A stretch of DNA of 64,000 nucleotides, taken from Mastigamoeba balamuthi (lineage: Eukaryota; Evosea; Mastigamoebida; Mastigamoebidae). The notes under the pieces were generated by a model. That model searched no databases, was not told where the DNA came from, and saw nothing but the letters and a program-made list of their open reading frames with translations. The position numbers and the translations under genes were made by a program. Where the stretch lies: NCBI GenBank assembly GCA_902651635.1, contig CACRSC010000012.1, positions 747,394-811,393 of the forward strand. Direction: 5' to 3'. Below, piece by piece: positions 10,602-20,865 of this stretch (the stretch's first letter is position 1; each line of letters opens with the position of its first letter).

Positions 10602-11691
10602 ACGCTGTGCGTTCAGGAGTGCGACGCCGAGGCCACGGTCCAGTGCGTTCGAGGGGCCGTCTCGCACAGAGGCTCGCAGCGCGCTGTTTCTGGACGACAT
10701 TGCGACGAGTGCATCGCCATCCCCGGAGCCCGCAGCTCGATTGTGTCTCTTCGTAGACTCAACCCCACAGTATCATATAGGGCAGCTGGGGTCCGCTCTG
10801 CGCCGGTGATATCGCTTCGGCACAGACCTCGTCCGCCCTCTGCGCGTCGGCGAAGCTGACGTCATCGATCAACACGTCACGGGCCGACCAGCGATGACAG
10901 AATCGCGCCGCTCGGGGACCGCACATCACATCGTGGCCGACCTCTCTCCAGGAAAACCTCGTGTACGTCAAGCATGACGTCATCGATGATCTCACGCCGA
11001 ATCGGCAGAGAAGAGAGGAGCGCAGGCAGGGGCACGTGCAGCCACGGAGGGGAGGCAGCGGCTGGGCGGGGAGACGAAGGGCAGCTCCAGGAACCCCCAC
11101 GAGCCCTCGTTGGAAGCGGCTGCATGGTCGCGGGTGCTCAGACGCCCGCGGGTGTGCAAGTACCCCGCCAACGCTCGGCCGCAGCAGGCGGACTGACTGC
11201 CACCGTGTCTCCCTCCCCAAGTTCCCCCCCTTCCCCTCCGGGGCAGCAGCCCTCTACAAAGTCCAACGACAGGCAGTGGCCGGTACGACGCTCGCCAATG
11301 CCCTCGGACTGACCAGCTCCAACAGAGCAGCAAAACCGGTGCGGAAAGAGGGTCTGCGGAAACAGTGCTCCTCAGCTCATCGTTGCTCGGCCCCGACCAC
11401 GGAGTGGTGTCTGTCTCGGCAATGCTCTTCACCTAGGCCCGTGAGTTCCCGAGGGCTTCTGCTGTCAACCACTCACCCGCCTGCGAACCAGAGTCAACCC
11501 GCGAGCGGAGCACGCACTGCCTCGGAGGGGAGGCAGCGGCTGGGCGGGGAGACGAAGGGCAGCTCCAGGAACCCCCACGAGCCCTCGTTGGAAGCGGCTG
11601 CATGGTCGCGGGTGCTCAGACGCCCGCGGGTGTGCAAGTACCCCACCAACGCTCGGCCGCAGCAGGCGGACTGACTGCCACCGTGTCTCCC
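10602..11691. repeat. tandem unit B of a 1.1 kb duplication
   Basis: Second copy of the 1.1 kb unit, offset about 1093-1105 bp from unit A. Its 168-bp subunits are at 11046-11213 and 11524-11691. It has more differences from unit A in the centre than in the subunits, which suggests local gene conversion of the subunits. A second ambiguous base (N at 11730) lies just beyond it. The N bases at both borders suggest that the assembly collapsed or patched a longer array here. Confidence 0.75.
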
Positions 11692-11734
11692 TCCCCAAGT
11701 CCCCCCCCTCCCCCGCTGGGGCAGTGGCTNCCCT

Positions 11735-13158
11735 GGTCGGAAGCGGCTGCATGGTCGCGGGCGCTCAGACACCCGCGGGCGTGCAAGTACCCCACCGACT
11801 CTCGGCTGGCGGCAAGTGGCGGAGCTCCATTGAGTTCGCACAGTGCAAGTTCCCCCCCCCACCCCCTGTGCACTCTTGCCCTGCTGCTGGCTGTGCTGGG
11901 TATTTTTACGGTACTCGGTCCATACCTGCTGTACACGAAAGGGTGGCGAAGGCAGGGCACTAGCCAAGCCATTTTCGAAGGCGTTTGTTGCCACTGGATA
12001 ACAGAAGAACTCGCGTGTACACCAACAAAGAACCGAAGTGTTGACGACCGACCTCTTGTTGTATGTGTGTGCTGTCGTGAAGGTTCTCCGATGTGAAAGG
12101 AAGGCAAACGAGGAACTGAGCAAGTCTCAGAGTTGGTTGCTGGGGAACACAGGTTGATGTGACGATGAAAGAGACTACTTCCGAGGTGTTTGCCTTAACA
12201 TCACCACACAAAGACAAGGGTGGTCCAGAAGACCGTGCATGATACGATTGCAAGATCCTGTCTGTGGAGGGTTCGAAGAATGGCAAGACGAGATGGAGTG
12301 GCCTTCATCGCCCCACCACATCCGGCAGCGTGCAGCTGCTCAGAGGGACTTGAGGATGGCCTCGATGTGGTCCTTGTCGTAGACCTCGTAGCGGCGCGTC
12401 TCGGCACGCACCACCGCCATCTCGACGTTTGTGCTGTTGATCTTCTCCTCCATCACCTGCTTCAGCACCGCCAGCGCCAGCTTCTCCGCCTCCTCCAGCG
12501 TCATGGACTTGTTGTACCGCTCCTGCAGCGTGGTCTGTCCGCGGGGAGATGGGGGAAGAGCCGTCAGAGCCAGTGGCGTCACTCTTGAGACGCGTGCCTG
12601 CGCGCCCTCGGAGCCGGCGCCGATGGCCTTGGCCAGGAAGCGGATGTAGGTGCCGGAGGGGTCGGTGTGGTACAGGGAGGGGCCGAGCTCGTCGACGCCG
12701 GCGACCAGCAGCGCCACGCCGTACGGCCTGCTCATCTGCGACTCCTTCTTGCCGCCCTCGCCGAACCTCAGCGCCACGTCGCAGATGCTCTGGTCCAGAC
12801 ACCAAGTTAGTGCGAGACCTCATCTCCACGGCAGAACCCGTATCACTGGATCCGCAGGGGGTCTCTCGGCCCCGGAGCGCATCGCGGAAACGTGCCGCGA
12901 AATCAAAGCGCTGGTAACGAAATGTATGCAATTTGTGAAAGCAAACGTGTCGTTGGGAGAAGCGCCGAGCAACGGGAAGGGGGATACAGACAAACCGTCC
13001 GGCCCGTGCAAAGCATAAACCAGAAAAAACAACAAAAGCCCCGCGAATCGCGCGGGCAATCAAACGACAAGCAAATCAATTTGGCAGAGAGAATCTCGGG
13101 AATCCGGAATCTCTTTTTCCCCCCTCTGCCGCGCACCTGCGTGATGGACTCGATGCGC
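11735..13158. repeat. first copy of a 1.5 kb tandem duplication
   Basis: Matches 13238-14702 with small indels (offset about 1503 at the left end, 1520 at the coding part, 1542 at the right end). It begins with GGTCGGAAGCGGCTGCATGG, a diverged piece of the 168-bp subunit to its left, and carries exons 2 and 3 and the full first intron of the proteasome gene PSMA5. It stops about 22 bp into PSMA5 exon 1. The unique 11.8-12.3 kb part holds no other gene that I can support. Confidence 0.8.
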
Positions 13159-13159
13159 C
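12340..13159 (-). pseudogene. truncated copy of PSMA5 lacking nearly all of exon 1
   Basis: Exons 3 (12340-12534) and 2 (12598-12789) are intact and nearly identical to the functional gene, and the GC-AG intron between them is kept. Exon 1 survives only as its last codons (about 13138-13159, MRIESITQ), then runs into the repeat junction, so the start codon, the N-terminal gate helix and the first 100 residues are missing. It arose from the 1.5 kb tandem duplication. It could be transcribed from elsewhere, but no complete subunit can be made. Confidence 0.85.
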
Positions 13160-13237
13160 ATCGCAGGAGGCTCCGGGGAGGCAGCGGCTGCACTGCAGGA
13201 CGACGACGTGGATGCCTCCGTGTGCCCTCGCCAGCCC

Positions 13238-14702
13238 TGGTCGGAAGCGGCTGCATGGTCGCGGGCGCTCAGACACCCGCGGGCGTGCAAGTACCCCACC
13301 GACTCTCGGCTGGCGGCTAGTGGCGGAGCTCCATCGAGTTCGCAGTGCAAGTTCCCCCCCATCCCGGTGCACTTTTGCCCTGCTGCTGGCTGTGCTGTGA
13401 AGGGATTCCGACGGTGATCGGCCCATACGTGTTGCGAAAGGGTGGCGAAGGCAGGGCACTTAGCCAAGCCATTTTCGAAGGCGTTTCTTGCCACCGAGAA
13501 CAGAAGAACTCGCGTGTATCAACAAAGAACCGATGACCGACCTCTTGCTGTATGTGTGCTGTCGTGAAGGTATTCCGATGTGAAAGGAAGGCAAGCGAGG
13601 AATCGAGCATGATCAGATAAGCAATGATTGCGGCATCAGGTTTCAGGGGTGTAGTTAATTGCTGGGGAACACAGGTCGGTGTGACTACGGAAGAAGACTT
13701 CCGTGGTGTTTGCCTTAGAAACACCGCACACAGAAGACAAGGGTGGTCCAGAAGACCGTGCATGATACGATTGCAAGATCCTGTCTGTGGAGGGTGCGAA
13801 TGGCAAGACGAGATGGAGTGGCCTTCATCGCCCCACCACATCCGGCAGCGTGCAGCTGCTCAGAGGGACTTGAGGATGGCCTCGATGTGGTCCTTGTCGT
13901 AGACCTCGTAGCGGCGCGTCTCGGCACGCACCACCGCCATCTCGACGTTTGTGCTGTTGATCTTCTCCTCCATCACCTGCTTCAGCACCGCCAGCGCCAG
14001 CTTCTCCGCCTCCTCCAGCGTCATGGACTTGTTGTACCGCTCCTGCAGCGTGGTCTGTCCGCGGGGAGAGGGGGGAGAACCGTCAGAGCCAGTGGCGTCA
14101 CTCTGAGACGCGTGCCTGCGCGCCCTCGGAGCCGGCGCCGATGGCCTTGGCCAGGAAGCGGATGTAGGTGCCGGAGGGGTCGGTGTGGTACAGGGAGGGG
14201 CCGAGCTCGTCGACGCCGGCGACCAGCAGCGCCACGCCGTACGGCCTGCTCATCTGCGACTCCTTCTTGCCGCCCTCGCCGAACCTCAGCGCCACGTCGC
14301 AGATGCTCTGGTCCAGACACCAAGTTAGTGCGAGACCTCATCTCCACGGCAGAACCCGTATCACGGGATCCGCAGGGGGTCTCTCGGCCCCGGAGCGCAT
14401 CGCGGAAACGTGCCGGGAAATCAAAACGCTGGTAACGAAATGTATGCAAACGGCAATTTGTGAAAGCAAACGTGTCGTTGGGAGAAGCGCCGAGCATTGC
14501 GCCATCCCAACGGGGAGGGGGATACAGACAAACCGTCCGGCCCGTGCAAAGCAAAAACCAGACCAATAAAAAAACAACAAAAGCCCCGCGAATCACGCGG
14601 GCAATCAAACGACGAGCAAATCAATTTGGCAGAGAGAATCTCGGGAATCCGGAATCTCTTTTTCCCCCCTCTGCCGCACCTGCGTGATGGACTCGATGCG
14701 CA
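13238..14702. repeat. second copy of the 1.5 kb tandem duplication
   Basis: Right-hand copy of the unit at 11735-13158. It includes the 3' flank, exons 3 and 2, intron 1 and the end of exon 1 of the complete PSMA5 gene. The shared border motif GGTCGGAAGCGGCTGCATGG occurs at both left ends (11735 and 13238), consistent with unequal crossing-over between copies of the 168-bp family. Confidence 0.8.
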
Positions 14703-15021
14703 TGGGCTCGTCGTAGTTGAAGCGGTGGTTCTGGGCCTCGACGCGCGCGCGGTCGACGAGCGTCCTGGCGTCGGCCGTGAGGCCGCTCATGGCGACGCCC
14801 ACGTGCTCGTCGATCTCGACGATCTTCTCGATGCTCGAGGCGACGAGCAGCGGCGACGTCACGCGCTTCTCGACGGCCAGCACGACGCCGCCGGCCGTCT
14901 GGATGCCGACGACCGTCGAGCCCAGCTTGATCGCCTCGATGGCGTACTCGACCTGGAACAGGCGGCCCTCGGGGCTGAACGTGCTCACGCCGTGGTCGTA
15001 CTCGCTGCGCGTCAGGAACAT
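13860..15021 (-). CDS. PSMA5: 20S proteasome subunit alpha type-5, 3 exons
   Basis: CDS complement(join(13860..14054,14116..14307,14680..15021)), 242 aa against 241 in human. The product is an alpha5 ring subunit of the 20S core that shapes the substrate gate. It starts [20 protein letters not shown] and carries [17 protein letters not shown], the alpha-subunit signature, and [13 protein letters not shown]. The first intron is long for this genome (372 nt). The second (61 nt) fits the family only with a GC donor (CAG|GCACGC), giving EGAQTTLQE in exact register; a GT donor six bases on would add two residues. The downstream half of the gene is duplicated next door. Confidence 0.93.
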
Positions 15022-15126
15022 CTCGTCTGCCGGGTGGGGTGGGTGGGTTGTCGGGTCTCGGTTGGTTGCGCCGAGGGGGAGGGGCTGGATACAAACTCTT
15101 TGTTGTTGCGATATTTTTCTCGGCAA

Positions 15127-15140
15127 AGATACGGGTATCT
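15127..15140. promoter_or_regulatory. palindromic promoter motif upstream of PSMA5
   Basis: AGATACGGGTATCT lies 106 bp upstream of the PSMA5 start. It matches the palindrome at 1678-1691 except for the central pair. It is preceded by the A/T-rich ATATTTTTCTC. A shared factor site is inferred. Confidence 0.35.
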
Positions 15141-15362
15141 CTCCAGATTCTATCGTAGCCACGACCCTCGGTGTCGGAGCTCCAACAACCTCCGTGGGGC
15201 GCACACTGGGGTACGTGCTGCTGGCGCATCGCAGATTGCTTCCGGGTTCGCCACCCGAGTCTCCCCTCCCATAACGCGAAAGTGCACGCTTCGATTTCGC
15301 ACCGGGTATGGTGTCAACTGAATGGTGTTCACTCGGTTGCAGTGGCTCAGATGGGATGATTA

Positions 15363-15418
15363 CACCGTGGCGCTCACAAAGACACTCTTCTCACGAAGAG
15401 CCACCCAGCGCCACGGTG
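15363..15418 (+). other. long perfect hairpin
   Basis: CACCGTGGCGCT (15363-15374) pairs perfectly with AGCGCCACGGTG (15407-15418). Inside the loop a second hairpin forms, CTCTTC-tcac-GAAGAG (15385-15400). Such a nested structure is unlikely by chance in a short gap. It sits directly in front of the tRNA-like element. Confidence 0.7.
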
Positions 15419-15493
15419 CATCCCTTGGTAGAGCGCCAGAGTCTAAAGCTGGAGGCCCCTGATCGAACCAGGGCTGTGACCACCCTTTTTTTT
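15416..15493 (+). ncRNA. degenerate tRNA-like Pol III element
   Basis: The stretch has TTGGTAGAGC (a D-arm right half), a CCAGAGTCTAAAGCTGG arm in which the seven-base loop would present CUA, a 5-bp T-arm CCCTG-ATCGAAC-CAGGG with a B-box-like GATCGAACC, and a T8 run at 15486-15493 that would stop RNA polymerase III. The 5' acceptor strand and a proper D stem are missing, so it is not a working tRNA as it stands. It may be a tRNA relic, or one part of a 131-nt Pol III RNA that includes the hairpin at 15363. Confidence 0.4.
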
Positions 15494-15671
15494 CTCAGCC
15501 AGCGGGGACTGGGGGCCTGTCACAGCGACAGAGCGTACGCATGCAACTTGTGCTGAGCGCACGAGAGGTGCGCAGCTTATAACACCACTGTTGGACCCGG
15601 ATTAATGATCTACCCCGACGAGCTCGCGGGCAGGGTGCGGGAACTGTGCGAGTGGGTTTGCACAGTAGAGC

Positions 15672-15778
15672 ACGCTCAAGAGGAGAATAGGCGGTGCAGG
15701 ACTACGCTCAAGAGGAGAATAGGCGGTGCAGGACTACGCTCAAGAGGAGAATAGGCGGTGCAGGACTACGCCCAAGAG
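15672..15778. repeat. 32-bp minisatellite, about 3.3 copies
   Basis: Unit ACGCTCAAGAGGAGAATAGG plus twelve more bases, starting at 15672, 15704, 15736 and 15768. The first three are identical. It covers the 3' end of the neighbouring SAM-domain pseudogene and supplies its apparent stop. There are no spacers, so it is not a CRISPR. Confidence 0.9.
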
Positions 15779-16873
15779 CAGCGACACCGGGCAGTCCCTG
15801 CGCTGGTGTGCGAGCAGCAGGGTCCGGACAGCGTCCCTGAACTCGCGAGGGTAGCACTCGTGGCTGGCAGCGGACCAGCCGACCAGCGGGCCCCACTGCG
15901 TCAGCGCCGACCTACGGCCCTTTGTGCAGTCGATCGTCAGCCCCGGCGCGCAGTCGACGAGCCTGGCTGGGCCTGCCGCTGCCAGGCGCCCTGGGGCCCT
16001 CAGCCAGCGCGGCTGCGCATGCGTCGCGCAGCTGCTGCGCGTCCTCGGGGCGCAGCTCGAGGCAAGGGAGCAGCGTGTCCAGCGACCTGCACTCCTGCAG
16101 CGCGTGCAGGTGTATGAGCTGCCTGCGGAACGAGAGGAACAGAGATGTCATCGACGCGTTGCCGCCGGCGCCGACAGCGGCCACGCGGCAGCCGAGCAGC
16201 TCGACGGCGAAGACGGGGGTGCCCCAGGGGACGCCCTCGGGCTCGCCGACCTGGCCGTCGGGCCTGTAGCCCCTGCGCTGCGGCACGCGTACCAGACGAG
16301 CACCGCGCGGTGCAGGCAGCGCCCGCTCAGCATCGGCTGCAGCACGCCCACCATCAGCTGCGCGTCCAACGCGACCGAGACCGAGACATTCTGGTACACC
16401 ACGCCGGCGACAGCCTCGGGCCCCGCCGCGTGGAGCTCGGGGTCGAACGAGCACACGTCCTGTATGTGCAGGGAGAGCTTCCTGCGCAGCCCCAGACCCC
16501 GCAGCTCCGCGTGCTCGCAGGGTCCCTGGGAAGCGCACCCGCCCGCGACCAGGGCCTTCAGGTCGTCCTCGGTCAGGCCCGCGAGCACCTCGCCGTCGAT
16601 GGCGGCGCTGGCGAAGGCCGGGACGAGGCTGGCGAGGCCCACGGCCGCGAGCCACCGCGAGATGTCGGCTGTGGTCCACTCGTGCACGAACGCGGAGCTC
16701 TGCAGCGGCCACAGCGACGCCAGGGCCGCGTTGCGGCGCGTGCGGGCCGCGCTGGACGAGCGCGACTCCATGTCCGGGTCGTGGTTGAAGCCCCAGTTGG
16801 CCGAGAGAGCCTCCATGCAGATGGGAGCGCTGGTCTCTGTTCGGTAGACGAACAGGAACGAGTCCGCCAATGA
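15740..16873 (-). pseudogene. decayed paralogue of the SAM-domain gene
   Basis: Protein-level similarity to the gene at 7825-9122 runs through its whole length (APICMEALSANWG near the start, EWTTADISRWLAAVGL in the SAM domain, EFRDAVRTLLLAHQRRDCP at the end). The residue aligned with the start Met is Ser, there is a frame change near 16290 and another near 15960, and the C-terminus is cut off by the 32-bp minisatellite. It is therefore very likely non-functional. It lacks the GC-AG intron of its sister. The pair lies in inverted orientation on both sides of the rearranged block. Confidence 0.8.
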
Positions 16874-17098
16874 AAACGCAAGCACCGCAGTACGAGAAAT
16901 CGAGATATTCCCAGGAGTCGCTCGGGTGCCTCACCGTTGCTGAGGTTCGGCACAGGGGAGGGGCAGCCGCGGAGGGCCCGCGGTTGCGGTGGGGTGTTGC
17001 CTGGACGAGGAATTTGTGCAGAATCCCGGGGGGTTGGGGGGATCTCGTTCTACGGGAATATCCACAACAGCAGTACCGCTCTCAACAGTCGCCCCGTG

Positions 17099-19141
17099 AT
17101 GGACACCCCCGTGGTCTGCGCTCTCGTGCTCTGCGTCTGGCTCCTCGCGCGGTTCCTCCCCCCTTTCTCCCGTGCGAGCACCATCCCCACCCGCAACCCT
17201 CGTCTTTCACTGTCTGTTTTTCCAACGCTTGAACCAACGACGTGTGCGGACCCGCCTGTCCACCCCCACAACGCACCAATCGCCCGTGCAGAGCTGAAGC
17301 GCAGGACCCTGCACGCGCTCTTCCGCGCCGCACGCTCGGTGCCGGCGTTCGAGCGCAGGCTCGACGCCGAGCGCACCAAGGCGATCAGCAGTGTCAGCAA
17401 GGACCTGAGCGAGGCCCGCGTCGACGGCCTCAGCTTCACGCGGGTGCCCGAGCACGGCGTCCCCGGCCCCCAGGTACGCGCTCGGTGGAGTGGGGTGTGT
17501 GTGGGGGGGCTGGGACCACCCACAACCCCCCACCCACACGGAGACACGCTGAGTGAGAGAGAGCTGCCCCATCCTAACCACCCCCAATCACCGACGCGCA
17601 GGTGCTGGAGTTCCTGGAGAGGTGCCACGCGGCAGAGCGCAGGGGGTACACGGAGAAGCACGTGTCGGGGGCCGTGTACACGCGGCACGAGGAGAACGAG
17701 AAGGTCATCGCGCAGGCCGTCGGCATGTTCTCGTGCTCGAACCCGCTCCACTTCGACCTCTTCTTCTGGTCAGTGCGGCAGGGCGCCTACTGCAGCCCCG
17801 CGTCTGCGGGCCTCTCGGGCTGACCGCACCTCGCGAGCAGCACGAGGAGGATGGAGACGGAGACCGTGCGGATGGTCGCTGACTTCCTGCACGGCGACGA
17901 GCGCGTCTGCGGCGTGATGACCACTGGCGGCAGCGAGAGGCAACTTCGTCGAACCCCCCAGTTGATCGCCGCCCCCCGTTCCTAACGCACCTATGGTGCA
18001 GTATCATCATGTCCATGAAGGCGTACAGGGACAGGGCCGTCGCGCAGGGCAAGGACCCCGACGCCATCTTCGCCCTCGCGACGGAGACGGCGCACTGCGC
18101 GTGGCTCAAGGCCGCCAAGATGCTGCGCGTCAGGCTCGAGCGCGTGTCGATGAACTCTGACCTCGAGATGGACGCCGACGACCTCGCCCGCAAGATCACG
18201 CCCGACACCTTCATGGTGCGCCCGCCCGGTGCTGCCGTCCCCTCGCTGTCGCTGATCTCTGGCCGGCGCTCGCAGGTCATCGTCAGCGCCCCTGCGTTCC
18301 CGCACGGCGTCATCGACCCCATCGAGAAGGTCGGCGCTGTCTGCGACGCCAACAGCGTGGGGCTGCACGTCGACGCCTGCCTGGGCGGCTTCGTGCTGGC
18401 GTTCGCTGCCAAGGGCGGGCACCCCGTGCCCAAGTTCGACTTCAGCGTGCGCGGAGTGACGTCTGTGTCGTGCGACACGCACAAGTACGGGTACGCCCCC
18501 AAGGGCACGTCTGTGCTGCTGTTCGAGAACAAGGAGCTGCGCAGGAACATGTACTTCTCGGACCCCAACTGGCCGGGCGGCCTGTACGCCTCCCCGACGA
18601 TGCCGGGCAGCAGGGCCGGCTCGCAGATCGTCGGCGCGTGGACGAGCATCGTGCTCCGCGGCGTCGACGGCTTCACGCAGTCGGCGTCGAGGATCGTGGC
18701 CACCGCGAGGAAGATGATCGACGGGCTGCAGAAGATCCCCAAGGTGAGGATCATGGGCAGCGCCAGCAAGGCCACGTTCGGTGCGGCAGCCACCCGATGC
18801 CTGCCCCTGCTCGTCTCACGCGCGGTGTCGCTACAGTCGTCTGCTTCACCACCGTGGGGATTGACATCTACAAGGTCGCCGAGTGCCTGGCGCACATGGG
18901 GTGGGACCTGAACTGCCTGCAGCTGCCGGGCTGTGTGCACCTCGTCGTCACCGAGGGCCACTTCGGGTGCGAGGAGGACTTCCTCGCCAAGGTGGCCAAG
19001 GCTGTCGAGGAGGTCGAGGCGAACCCCGCCAAGTACAACAAGCGCGCCCCGATCTACGCGGTGGGTGCCTCGCTCCCGGACCGCGAGTTCGTCGGGGGCC
19101 TGCTCAGCGACTTCATCGACGCCACATGCGATTCGCTCTGA
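17099..19141 (+). CDS. SGPL1: sphingosine-1-phosphate lyase, 7 exons
   Basis: CDS join(17099..17171,17292..17473,17602..17768,17841..17939,18002..18215,18276..18780,18837..19141), 514 aa. It is a PLP enzyme that cleaves sphingosine-1-phosphate to a fatty aldehyde and phosphoethanolamine, normally in the ER membrane. The first exon encodes a hydrophobic N-terminal anchor. Hallmarks: SNPLH, APAFPHGVIDP, LHVDACLGGF, and the PLP-lysine motif DTHKYGYAPKGTS. Introns are 56-128 nt. Intron 4 (17940-18001) fits only with a GC donor (GAGAG|GCAACT), joining TTGGSE to SIIMSMKAYRD in perfect register with animal enzymes. Confidence 0.95.
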
Positions 19142-19260
19142 GCACGCACGAACGAGTGTCCTTCAACAAGCGAGCTGATCGATTGAATCAGTTGAATCCT
19201 CGCTTCCCACCCCAGTGGCATTGCCTGCAAGGGATGGCGATTGAGCCCGCCCGGCGTTTT

Positions 19261-20630
19261 TCAGCGGCCCAGCTGCTTGCGGACGAGGCTCTTGGAGCTA
19301 TACTTGTCGACAAAGGCCGCGAAGCCCTCGGCGGTGTACTCGCCCTCGTAGAGGTAGAACCCGCCCTGGTCGGGGATGTCGATCAGCACGGCCTGGGGGT
19401 GGCTCTCCTTCTGGAGCCCCGTCAGCTGCAGGATGCGCTGCAGGATGCCGCCCTCCTTCTGCGCGACGACGAAGCGGACCTTCTTCTCCTTGGTGGCGAC
19501 CGCGGCCCTCTCGTACGCCTCGGCCAGGGGCGCGGCATCCGCGGCGCCGCTCACGTCCAGGAGCAGCACCGGCTCGTCGTTGATGAACCCGACGGACCTC
19601 TCGAGCGGAGTGACGGGCTTGGGCAGCCACGGGAACTCGGCGCCCTCGGGGTCGTCGTCGACGTCGCTCCGGGCGTCCTTGGTCACGAGGGAGAGGTCCG
19701 GGGCGAGCAGGACGAGCGTCGGGATGCCCTCGACCTCGAAGAGCTCGTTGAGCTGCTGCGCCCTCGCGCGGTCCTCGTACGGGACGGCGATCCAGGGCAT
19801 CTCGCCGTAGTACTCGTCAAACGCCCCCTGGTCGTTGTCCGCGCTCACAAAGACGATCTCGATGTTCTTGCCCGCAGAGCGCAGCTTCTCGTACGTAGCG
19901 GCCAGCTGCGGCGTGAAGCCCCTGCAGGGCCCGCACCAGTGGCCGCTGAAGTAGAGGCCCACGTACTTGCCGGCCAGCGCCTCCCGCCCGACGGCGCCGC
20001 TCTTGCCCTGGAACGACGTCCCGAGCGCCTGCTCGACGGTGGGTGGCATCCACGGGAACCCGTCGATGTCGTTCTCGGCAACGTCTGCGAAATGGGCCCG
20101 TTGATACGTCACGGCGGTTTTCCCACAAATGGGGCGAGAGCCGAGAGAACGGGGGGGGTGGCTGCAGCTCACGGGAGCGGGCTTTGCTCGTGATGAGGTT
20201 GCCGTCGCGGTCGAGGACGATGAGCGTCGGGATGCCGCCGACCTTGAACCTCTGGCTGAGGGCCGCCTTGCGGTTGCGGTCCTCGAAGGGCAGGGCCAGC
20301 CACGGCATCTCCCCGTAGTACTCGCCAAACGACTCCGGGTCGCGGTCCGAGCTCACAAAGACCACCTCGAAGTCGTGGGCCTTGTGGTGCTCCTCGTAGA
20401 ACTTGGCCAGCACCGGGGTGAACCCCCTGCACGGCCCGCACCAGTGGCCTCTGCGAGGACCACCGCGATCGTTGGTTCGTTGGCCGGTGAGAGAACGAGA
20501 GCGGACAGTGGCTGGGGGGAGCGGCTACGCACGAGAAGTAGAGGAGCACGTGCTTGCTCGTCAGGGAGCTCACGGCGACGTCGCCGTTCTTGCCCCTGAG
20601 GGTCTCGCCCAGGAGAGAGGTCAGAGCCAT
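19261..20630 (-). CDS. nucleoredoxin-like protein, 3 exons
   Basis: CDS complement(join(19261..20084,20173..20450,20533..20630)), 399 aa. It has tandem thioredoxin-like (tryparedoxin/nucleoredoxin) folds. The active-site motif GHWCGPCRGFTP occurs twice, followed each time by EYYGEMPW and a GIPTL cis-Pro loop, so both domains should be redox active. A third C-terminal part lacks the CxxC pair, as in vertebrate nucleoredoxin. The role is disulfide reduction in cytosol or nucleus; the partner is unknown. Introns are 82 and 88 nt, GT-AG. It converges on the S1P lyase gene with about 120 bp between them. Confidence 0.9.
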
Positions 20631-20865
20631 TCTATTGGCGTTGTCGCAATGCGATCTCGGTAGAAAGTGGTCTCCTTGATTTGCGATCAGATCGGGGTCG
20701 TTCACGCGAATCCTGCAGTCAAGTGTATGGCCGTGAAGCGCCTTTTCCGCGAAAATTCGATTAACTGAGCTGCGTCAACGCGTTCGTAAGAGGCAAAAAT
20801 AGCACGCCAATGGCCTGAGAAGGCATCGTGTTGACCCGAGAGCAGGCGTGTGCCAGGTGTATGCC

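Noticed and set aside
12903-13841. Overlapping frames across the duplicated segment read as genes
   Set aside because: They change between the two copies, contain no motif, and overlap PSMA5 intron and flank sequence.
15363-15530. Permuted or intron-split tRNA gene
   Set aside because: A GTCACAG that could pair with the 3' acceptor lies downstream at about 15518, but no matching D-arm follows it and the D-arm half sits upstream of the T-arm, so neither a permuted nor a D-loop-intron layout works.
15672-15778. CRISPR array
   Set aside because: The 32-bp units are directly adjacent with no spacers, in a eukaryotic nuclear contig.
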